Part shown: positions 58,381 through 64,000 of the stretch, in pieces
Position numbering within the stretch: position 1 is the stretch's first letter
Layout: each line of letters begins with the position of its first letter
Source: JAGWBG01 sp034421095
GTDB lineage: Bacteria > Chloroflexota > Dehalococcoidia > Lucifugimonadales > JAGWBF01
NCBI GenBank assembly: GCA_034421095.1
Contig: DAOUKR010000015.1
Coordinates: 82,738 to 146,737 of the forward strand
Direction of reading: 5' to 3'
Length of the DNA stretch: 64,000 bases
Position numbers and translations under genes: made by a program
The notes under the pieces: model-generated
Database searches by the model: none
Told to the model about the DNA's origin: nothing
The model's input: only the letters and a program-made list of their open reading frames with translations

Positions 58381-59234
58381 TTAGTCAGCTTCCGAACTTG
58401 AAAGACATATTCAAGCCCATTCATGCCCGTGGTATCAACTCCAACCACACCCCTCCCGAGCCGGAGCAGACCACCAACAACGTAATTGAAGTGCTGGGAC
58501 TCAACGCATGGTATGGAGACCATCTGGCCCTAAGGGACATCAACTTGCCAATATCACACAAAGGGGTCACCGCTGTCATCGGACCGTCGGGGTGCGGGAA
58601 GAGCACCCTCGTGCGATGCCTGAACCGGATGCACGAAATGGCGGGAGGGCGGGTAGACGGCCAGGTCCTGTTTGAAGGAGAAGACATCTATCACCGTGGC
58701 GTGGATGCGGTGGAGCTACGCAGTCGCATCGGCATGGTTTTCCAGAAACCGAACCCCTTCCCCAAGTCCATCTTTGAGAACGTGGCCTTCGGACTGCGCA
58801 TCAACGGGCGCCGGGGATCATTGATGGATACCGTAGAGCGAAGCCTGCGCCGAGCGGCCCTGTGGGATGAAGTAAAGGACCGGCTTAACAAGAATGCCCT
58901 TGCTCTCTCAGGTGGGCAGCAGCAGCGCCTTTGCATCGCAAGGACTCTGGCCGTTGAGCCTGAGATTATACTGATGGACGAGCCCTGCTCCGCATTGGAC
59001 CCCATGGCTACCCTGGCCATTGAGGAACTCATACGATCACTGGCACAGGAATATACCATCGTCATCGTCACCCATAATATGCAGCAGGCAGCCAGGGTCT
59101 CGGACGAGACCGCTTTCTTGACCATGGACACCGACAGGGCGGGTTATCTGGTAGAGCACGGGCAAACTCGCCAGATATTCACCAACCCGTCTGACAAGCG
59201 TACCGAAGACTACATCACAGGGAGATTCGGCTGA
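58377..59234 (+). CDS. pstB: Phosphate ABC transporter ATP-binding protein PstB
   Basis: 285 residues. Start placed at GTG 58377 (or the adjacent GTG 58374), after CGAGGAGGAGAA; much longer frames overlap pstA in a different reading frame. Walker A GPSGCGKSTLVRCLNRMHE, Q loop MVFQKPNPFPKSIFENVAFG, signature LSGGQQQRLCIARTL, Walker B IILMDEPCSALDP and switch His in VTHNMQQAARVSDETAFL. Energises phosphate import. The N-terminal 40 residues before the first strand are longer than usual. Confidence 0.95.
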   Translation: MISQLPNLKDIFKPIHARGINSNHTPPEPEQTTNNVIEVLGLNAWYGDHLALRDINLPISHKGVTAVIGPSGCGKSTLVRCLNRMHEMAGGRVDGQVLFEGEDIYHRGVDAVELRSRIGMVFQKPNPFPKSIFENVAFGLRINGRRGSLMDTVERSLRRAALWDEVKDRLNKNALALSGGQQQRLCIARTLAVEPEIILMDEPCSALDPMATLAIEELIRSLAQEYTIVIVTHNMQQAARVSDETAFLTMDTDRAGYLVEHGQTRQIFTNPSDKRTEDYITGRFG

Positions 59235-59914
59235 TGGACACTCGGATGCAGGCGAGATCCGGCTTTGACCGGGAGTTGCAGAGGCTCCAGGATGAAGTGC
59301 TGATGATGGGGAGCATGGTGGAGAACTCAATCTGCAGGGCACTTGATTCTCTGAAACAGAGAGACATGGAGGGTGCCAGGCGAGTGGTCGAAGAGGACGA
59401 CGACATTGACAGAAAGCGATTCGAAATCGAGGACCGCTGTATAGACCTGATAGCTACCCAGCAGCCCATGGCCGGCGACCTGCGTATCCTGGTGACCATG
59501 CTGCACGTCATCGTTGAGCTGGAGCGGATGGGAGACTATGCCGAAGGCATTGCGAAAATCAGCCTGATGATGGGTAACGATGCGCCTCTAAAGCCCCTCA
59601 TAGACATCCCCCGTATGGCCGACAAGGCCACTTACATGCTGAGATGCAGCCTGGATGCGCTGGTCAAACGAGACACGGCCATTGCCAACAGGGTATGCGA
59701 CGATGACGATGAGGTGGATGCCCTCTACGACCAGGTGTACCAGGACTTGCTTGCTTATATGATAGACGACCCCCGGACGATTCAACGGGCAACCTATCTG
59801 CTGTGGGTGTCTCATGACCTGGAGCGCATCGCCGACCGGGCCACTAACATAGCGGAAAGGGTCATCTTCCTGGTCACCGGAAAGATGATGGAAATCAACG
59901 TGTCCAAGTACTAG
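59234..59914 (+). CDS. phoU: Phosphate signalling protein PhoU
   Basis: 226 residues, two tandem three-helix PhoU domains. FDRELQRLQDEVLMMGSMVE, DDDIDRKRFEIEDRCIDLIA, PMAGDLRILVTMLHVIVELE and RMGDYAEGIAKI are characteristic. The second half repeats the same pattern (CDDDDEVDALYDQVYQDLLA, DLERIADRATNIAERVIFLV). PhoU damps PhoR signalling when phosphate is ample. ATG overlaps the pstB stop by one base (TGATG). Confidence 0.95.
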   Translation: MDTRMQARSGFDRELQRLQDEVLMMGSMVENSICRALDSLKQRDMEGARRVVEEDDDIDRKRFEIEDRCIDLIATQQPMAGDLRILVTMLHVIVELERMGDYAEGIAKISLMMGNDAPLKPLIDIPRMADKATYMLRCSLDALVKRDTAIANRVCDDDDEVDALYDQVYQDLLAYMIDDPRTIQRATYLLWVSHDLERIADRATNIAERVIFLVTGKMMEINVSKY

Positions 59915-59935
59915 AGGCCGTCGTCAAATCGGACC

Positions 59936-60028
59936 GTCATTCCGGCCTTGAGCCGGAATCCAGGCGTTTTGTGGTGAATATCCACCACCTTATGGAGGTT
60001 CTGGATTCCAGCTTTCGCTGGAATGACG
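59936..60028. repeat. Dispersed inverted repeat, family A
   Basis: CGTCATTCCGGCCTTGAGCC then GGAATCCAG form one hairpin; CTGGATTCCAGCTTTCGCTG then GAATGACG another. Between them lies GTGGTGAATATCCACCAC, a third palindrome. It follows phoU and may act as a transcript end. Confidence 0.75.
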
Positions 60029-60187
60029 AAAAAGGCAATTTGCCGACACATACTAGGGCGGCGGCCCGGCCTGGCGGATGAAATACGGAGGACTCCTCTT
60101 AACGCGGTGTGGAGTCAGGTTTCAAACCTGCCCCTACCGAGCAAACCATCCAAAGTGGAACGCCACCGATTACTGGACAGAGGCTAA

Positions 60188-60931
60188 GTGAGTAGAAACG
60201 CCACTACTATGCCGAAACGCTGCGTTGCGGAACTGGTAGGCACCTTCGGTCTCGTCTTTGCAGGAACGGGTGCCATAATGATTGACGGACTCTCAGGGGG
60301 TCAGGTGACCCACCTGGGTGTGGGTCTCACCTTCGGCCTCGTAGTGGCGGCAATGATTTATGCGACGGGGCATATCTCAGGCGCGCACATCAACCCTGCC
60401 GTAACCCTGGGCTTTGCCATCGCCCGCCATTTCCCGTGGAAGGAAGTACCCCTCTACTGGGGTGCGCAACTCGCCGGAGCGGCGTTAGCCAGCCTGGTGT
60501 TGTGGGGGTTTTTCGGCTCGGTGGCCGATATGGGGGCAACAATCCCCTCGGAAAGCGCCTGGCAATCCCTGGGCCTGGAGGTCTTGCTGACCCTGTTTCT
60601 GATGTTCGTCATTATGGCCGTGTCCACCGACGTGCGTGCGGTGGGCCAGGGAGCGGCCCTGGCAATAGGCGCCACCGTCGGCCTTGAAGCCATATTCGCA
60701 GGCCCTGTCTCCGGGGCCAGCATGAACCCGGCCAGGTCCTTTGGTCCGGCGCTCCTGGGCTGGGTCTGGGAGAGTCACTGGGTATACTGGGCCGGTCCTG
60801 CAACGGGTGCAGTGGCGGCGTCTCTTCTCTATAGATGGCTGCGGGGTGAGGATAACTCCATGCCTGACCAGATTCGGAATTCCAAGGCTGAAGCTGGAGC
60901 GGGTGATCGGGATCGAACCGACGACAGCTAG
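60188..60931 (+). CDS. Aquaporin-family channel (MIP)
   Basis: 247 residues, GTG start, six helices. Both NPA loops are present: GAHINPAVTLGFAIARH and GASMNPARSFGPALLGW; HWVYWAGPATGAVAAS follows. The second loop and short loops favour a water-type channel over a glycerol facilitator. The last 12 codons (GDRDRTDDS end) are the antisense of a tRNA gene, so the C-terminus is an accident of overlap with tRNA-Gly (60895-60969) or is shorter in practice. Confidence 0.88.
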   Translation: MSRNATTMPKRCVAELVGTFGLVFAGTGAIMIDGLSGGQVTHLGVGLTFGLVVAAMIYATGHISGAHINPAVTLGFAIARHFPWKEVPLYWGAQLAGAALASLVLWGFFGSVADMGATIPSESAWQSLGLEVLLTLFLMFVIMAVSTDVRAVGQGAALAIGATVGLEAIFAGPVSGASMNPARSFGPALLGWVWESHWVYWAGPATGAVAASLLYRWLRGEDNSMPDQIRNSKAEAGAGDRDRTDDS

Positions 60932-60969
60932 CTTGGAAGGCTAGCGCTCTACCACTGAGCTACACCCGC
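60895..60969 (-). tRNA. tRNA-Gly (anticodon TCC)
   Basis: Minus strand. Acceptor GCGGGTG pairs with CACCCGC, D arm GTAGCTCAGTGGTAGAGC, anticodon arm GCTAGC-CTTCCAA-GCTAGC, T arm TCGGTTCGATCCCGA, discriminator T and an encoded CCA (60895-60897). It is convergent with and overlaps the aquaporin stop. A TATACT-like -10 lies at 61021-61016. Confidence 0.95.
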
Positions 60970-61140
60970 TTTTTACTCCCCGGTCGGGTAGCCGCGAGGG
61001 TTACCCCTACTATCCAGTATACGGGAGAATTAGGGTTTCTTCCAGTGTGGTCTTGCCTTCGGGAATGGGTCTTCCTGGTCATCGTTTCATCACACCCCGT
61101 CACACCATGAAAGGTGTGGTAGGAACAACTATCTGCGGCT

Positions 61141-61704
61141 CTAAGCGTCGAAGATGTCCTTCACGGCGCAGATAAAGCCGGGAAGCACGTCCATGCCGTC
61201 GAGGGTGTCATTCTCGGTGAGGGTCAGCACCCGGTGGCCCTCCCGGTGGGCATCTACTGTCCGGGTGTCAGGATGCAAGACCCACACCAAGCCCACCCCG
61301 TACCGGAGCCACATCAGTGCCTTGTCGTTGACCTCTTGGCGGCTGTTGCTGGGGGACACCACTTCCACCACCAGGTCCGGGACCGCTTGGGCGTAGCCCG
61401 TAACCCTCGCGTCCAGGGGAATTTTCTCCGCCGAGAAGTAGGCTATGTCAGGCTCCCGCACGGTGTCCGGGTCCCGCTCCAACCACACCCCCGAGTCCGA
61501 TGCCGTCAATGTCCCCAGCTTTCTGGGCCTGACGAAAGTTCCCAATAGAACGGTCAGGTTCACTACTATCTTGCCATGTTCGTGTCCAGTAGGCATGGTC
61601 TCGCACAGCACCCCTCTGATTAACTCGCCCCGGACTCCCTGGCCGTCCAGTCTCAGCAGGTCATCAGCTGTCAGCAGTTTCGCATTTGTGGTTGTCACGT
61701 TCAA
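61141..61704 (-). CDS. Uma2-family PD-(D/E)XK protein
   Basis: 187 residues. TADDLLRLDGQGVRGELIRG, GHEHGKIVVNLTVLLGTFVR, REPDIAYFSAEKIP and VPDLVVEVVSPSNSRQEVND, then the end HPDTRTVDAH, follow the Uma2 (DUF820) pattern. The fold holds a PD-(D/E)XK nuclease core with Asp in REPD and Glu in VVEVVSP. Function is unknown despite wide spread in cyanobacteria and Chloroflexi. Confidence 0.85.
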   Translation of the reverse strand: MNVTTTNAKLLTADDLLRLDGQGVRGELIRGVLCETMPTGHEHGKIVVNLTVLLGTFVRPRKLGTLTASDSGVWLERDPDTVREPDIAYFSAEKIPLDARVTGYAQAVPDLVVEVVSPSNSRQEVNDKALMWLRYGVGLVWVLHPDTRTVDAHREGHRVLTLTENDTLDGMDVLPGFICAVKDIFDA

Positions 61705-61736
61705 CTCCGTCTAACCGTCTCTTCGGGAGCAGGGAC

Positions 61737-63800
61737 CTACAGCCGCTCTATAAGGGGTTGGCCCACCTCGATAAAGACGGGTGCAAATACCAGGGACACT
61801 ATTGCCATCAGCTTCAGCAGGATGTTCAAGGAAGGCCCGGAAGTATCCTTGAAGGGGTCTCCCACTACGTCGCCTTCCACTGCGGCCTTGTGGGGGGCCG
61901 ACCCCTTTCCTCCGTAGTGGCCAAGCTCAATATACTTCTTGGCGTTGTCCCAAGCGCCGCCCGCGTTTGCCATAGTTATTGCCAGAAGGAGGCCCGCACC
62001 AACCGCTCCAATGAGAAGACCTCCCAGGGCCTCAGTACCCAGGACAAACCCGATTGCCAAAGGCACTACCACTGCCATCACCCCGGGAAGTATCATCTCT
62101 TTGAGGGCGCCGCGAGTGCTAATGTCCACGCAACGGGCATAGTCGGGCCGGCCGGTGCCTTCCATTATGCCCGATATTTCCCGGAACTGTCTCCTGACCT
62201 CGTTCACTATGGAGAAGGCAGCCCTCCCAACGGCTTTCATTGTCATCGCCGAGAAGATGAAGGGGAGCATGGCTCCTATCAGCACCCCGACCAGTGTGGT
62301 GGAGCTCAGGAGGTTTATTTGGTTGTCCAAGCCTGCCGCATAGCCATAAGCGGCCAGCAGAGCCAGCGAGGTGAGTCCGGCGGAGCCAATGGCGAACCCC
62401 TTGCCAGTGGCGGCGGTGGTATTGCCAAGGGCATCCAGGGCATCGGTGCGCTGGCGGACTTCGGGCGCTAGCTGGGCCTGCTCCGATATGCCGCCGGCGT
62501 TATCTGCCACAGGGCCGTAGGCGTCGGTGGCCAGGGTTATGCCCAGAGTGGAGAGCATACCCACTCCGGCAAGAGCCACCCCGTAAAATCCGGCCAACTC
62601 AAAGGCGGCCAGAATGGCGCCCCCGATGATGAGGACGGGGACCACGGTGCTTTGCATTCCGGTTGCTATGCCGCTAATCATGGTAGTGGCAGCGCCCGTT
62701 TGGGCCGCCTCGGCGACGCGCTTGGTTGGGCCGTAGTCATAGGACGTGAAATACTCGGTCACCACCCCAATTATGACTCCGGCACCCAGCCCGGCCACAA
62801 TCGCCCAGAATATATCGAAGTCGCTGACGTTGGGCGCTATCAACCCGTCGAGGTCAAGCCACAGGACCGCCACCAGCGACAGCAGGAGGACCAGTATGGC
62901 GGAGGCAAAGATGCCTCGTCGCAAGGCCCACAGAAGCTCGCCAAAGGAAGCTCTCTCGCCGCTTCGGACGACGAAGGTGCCCAGTATGGAGGCCACTATG
63001 CCGAAACCTGCTATAAGCAGAGGAAGCAGCGCCACGTCGCTTTGCCAGTCCTGGGTACTGGATACTGCTGCGGCCAAGGCTATGGCGGCGATGATGGAAC
63101 CAACGTAGGACTCAAACAGGTCGGCCCCCATGCCGGCCACGTCTCCCACGTTGTCTCCCACGTTGTCGGCTATTGTCGCGGGATTTCTGGGGTCGTCTTC
63201 CGGGATGCCGGCCTCCACCTTGCCCACCAAGTCTGCGCCTACGTCAGCCGCCTTGGTGTATATGCCGCCGCCCACCCTGGCAAAGAGGGCTATGGTGGAT
63301 GCACCAAAGCCAAAGCCTATAACGTAGTCTATATTCTGAAAGATGACGTAGAGGATGACCACTCCCAGGAGTCCCACGCCAACCACCGTTATCCCCATGA
63401 CGGCGCCACTGGAGAAGGCGACTCTGAGAGCGGGGTTTAGCCCTCTCATGGCGGCGGCAGTGGTCCTTACGTTGGCGCGTATGGCTATGTTCATGCCTAT
63501 AAATCCGGCCGTAGCAGAACAGACGGTGCCAGCCAGGTATGCTATGGCCGTTCTTGGTATCCAGGAGTCTCCCGTGTACCGGTCTATAAGCAGCCACAAT
63601 GCGATTGCTATGACGATTACGAAAGGCACGATGGTAAGGTATTCTCGGCGAAGGAAGGCAAAGGCCCCCTCCCTGATGGCCTGTGCGATGGCCCGCATCC
63701 TGTCATTCCCCTCGTCAGCCCTCACCACACGCACCGCCAGGACAGCTGCGAAAATTATGGCCAGCCCGCCGGTAATGGCGGCTATCACGATGGGTAACAT
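61737..63800 (-). CDS. hppA: Membrane-bound inorganic pyrophosphatase
   Basis: 687 residues, about 16 helices. Pyrophosphate site: DVGADLVGKVEAGIPEDDPR, then NPATIADNVGDNVGDVAGMG. The segment LGNTTAATGKGFAIGSAGLT has Ala where K+-independent enzymes have Lys, so the K+-dependent class is indicated; such enzymes pump H+ or Na+. The motif GDPFKDTSGPSLNILLKLMA near the C-terminus is normal. A TTGACA promoter with extended -10 precedes it. Confidence 0.95.
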   Translation of the reverse strand: MLPIVIAAITGGLAIIFAAVLAVRVVRADEGNDRMRAIAQAIREGAFAFLRREYLTIVPFVIVIAIALWLLIDRYTGDSWIPRTAIAYLAGTVCSATAGFIGMNIAIRANVRTTAAAMRGLNPALRVAFSSGAVMGITVVGVGLLGVVILYVIFQNIDYVIGFGFGASTIALFARVGGGIYTKAADVGADLVGKVEAGIPEDDPRNPATIADNVGDNVGDVAGMGADLFESYVGSIIAAIALAAAVSSTQDWQSDVALLPLLIAGFGIVASILGTFVVRSGERASFGELLWALRRGIFASAILVLLLSLVAVLWLDLDGLIAPNVSDFDIFWAIVAGLGAGVIIGVVTEYFTSYDYGPTKRVAEAAQTGAATTMISGIATGMQSTVVPVLIIGGAILAAFELAGFYGVALAGVGMLSTLGITLATDAYGPVADNAGGISEQAQLAPEVRQRTDALDALGNTTAATGKGFAIGSAGLTSLALLAAYGYAAGLDNQINLLSSTTLVGVLIGAMLPFIFSAMTMKAVGRAAFSIVNEVRRQFREISGIMEGTGRPDYARCVDISTRGALKEMILPGVMAVVVPLAIGFVLGTEALGGLLIGAVGAGLLLAITMANAGGAWDNAKKYIELGHYGGKGSAPHKAAVEGDVVGDPFKDTSGPSLNILLKLMAIVSLVFAPVFIEVGQPLIERL

Positions 63801-63847
63801 ATTGAATCTCCCATGACAGTCTTGGGACTAGATATTGGGCACATGAG

Positions 63848-63876
63848 AAACTATCATACATGGGACAGGGTGTCAA
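63848..63876 (-). promoter_or_regulatory. Promoter of the pyrophosphatase gene
   Basis: Minus strand TTGACA (63876-63871), 17 bp, TAGTTT (63853-63848) with an upstream TG giving an extended -10. Confidence 0.65.
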
Positions 63877-63895
63877 GGGAATGAAGAATCGGGTA

Positions 63896-63926
63896 TTGTG
63901 AAGATAGAGAGATATTGAGTTATAAT
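63896..63926 (+). promoter_or_regulatory. Promoter candidate for the right-edge gene
   Basis: TTGTGA (63896-63901), 19 bp, TATAAT (63921-63926). The perfect -10 and the GGAGGAGG that follows suggest a well-expressed gene. Confidence 0.5.
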
Positions 63927-63958
63927 GCAGGTCTAAGGAGAAGGGAGGAGGTGTGGAG

Positions 63959-64000
63959 ATGGTGCGAGCCCGGGTTTATCGCCACGATGTGCGCTGTCCT
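63959..64000 (+). CDS. 5' end of an unidentified gene, cut by window edge
   Basis: ATG 63959 follows GGGAGGAGGTG and reads MVRARVYRHDVRCP, then runs off the window. The Cys-Pro after a basic stretch could begin a zinc ribbon as in some IS1-type transposases or regulators. Too little to name. Confidence 0.4.
   Translation, partial: MVRARVYRHDVRCP

Noticed and set aside
60898..60931. C-terminal peptide GDRDRTDDS of the aquaporin as a functional tail
   Set aside because: It is the reverse reading of a tRNA T arm and anticodon arm, a known annotation artefact.

Overview
The window reads as a bacterial chromosome fragment, most likely from the Chloroflexota (Dehalococcoidia or a SAR202-like lineage). 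This is an inference from gene content. The supporting signs are an 11-subunit complex I without NuoEFG, lipoproteins with long Thr/Pro linkers, a deazaflavin (F420)-type oxidoreductase, a fused CaiB/BaiF CoA-transferase, several PuuE-like deacetylases, and many small dispersed inverted repeats between genes. Base composition is moderately GC-rich and GTG or TTG starts are frequent. There is no rRNA, CRISPR array or complete insertion sequence, and one tRNA gene.

Layout: 1-2.1 kb (minus) is a LOG-like protein, two tandem PaREP1/HEPN-like paralogues and the 5' part of enolase. 2.6-13.5 kb (minus) is a complex I operon nuoABC-[HicB-like ORF]-DHI-[repeat]-JKLMN, driven by a good promoter at 13.6 kb. 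13.8-19.8 kb holds a small coiled-coil membrane protein, ispH, a PuuE-like deacetylase, a BrnT/BrnA toxin-antitoxin pair, an HtrA-like protease lipoprotein and a PAC2 protein. 20-34.2 kb is a catabolic region: two MDR dehydrogenases, a TPR protein, an SDR that appears catalytically dead, a double CoA-transferase, two more deacetylases with an isochorismatase-type hydrolase, a FAD oxidase, a DDN-type enzyme, an alpha/beta hydrolase and a TauE/SafE exporter preceded by a 57-residue membrane microprotein. 34.2-42.8 kb (minus) runs amidase and GatC-like partner, TcuA-like flavoprotein, MmgE/PrpD, then aroE-aroC-aroK-aroB. 42.9-49.5 kb has an ABC-2 exporter, a GDPD phosphodiesterase, a ThDP enzyme and an aminotransferase.

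49.7-50.7 kb holds the most striking object: a lipoprotein with a peroxiredoxin-like domain whose catalytic position is an in-frame TGA, followed at the expected distance by a hairpin that fits a bacterial SECIS. It is best read as a selenocysteine protein (U-x-x-C).

52.3-59.9 kb (plus) is a phosphate-starvation module: PhoP/PhoR two-component system, a 94-residue Cys-containing orphan, then pstS-pstC-pstA-pstB-phoU with 1-4 bp overlaps. Directly before pstS, five TTAA cores repeat at exactly 11 bp, as in PhoP/PhoB boxes, and overlap a perfect 16-bp dyad. 60-64 kb has an aquaporin whose 3' end runs antisense into tRNA-Gly, a Uma2 nuclease-fold protein, a K+-dependent-type membrane pyrophosphatase, and the start of a further gene at the right edge.

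Two families of short non-coding repeats recur between genes. Family A is built on inverted GTCATTCC/GGAATGAC units. Family B has terminal inverted repeats related to AAGGGTGTTT and looks like a MITE; one family B copy contains a family A copy.
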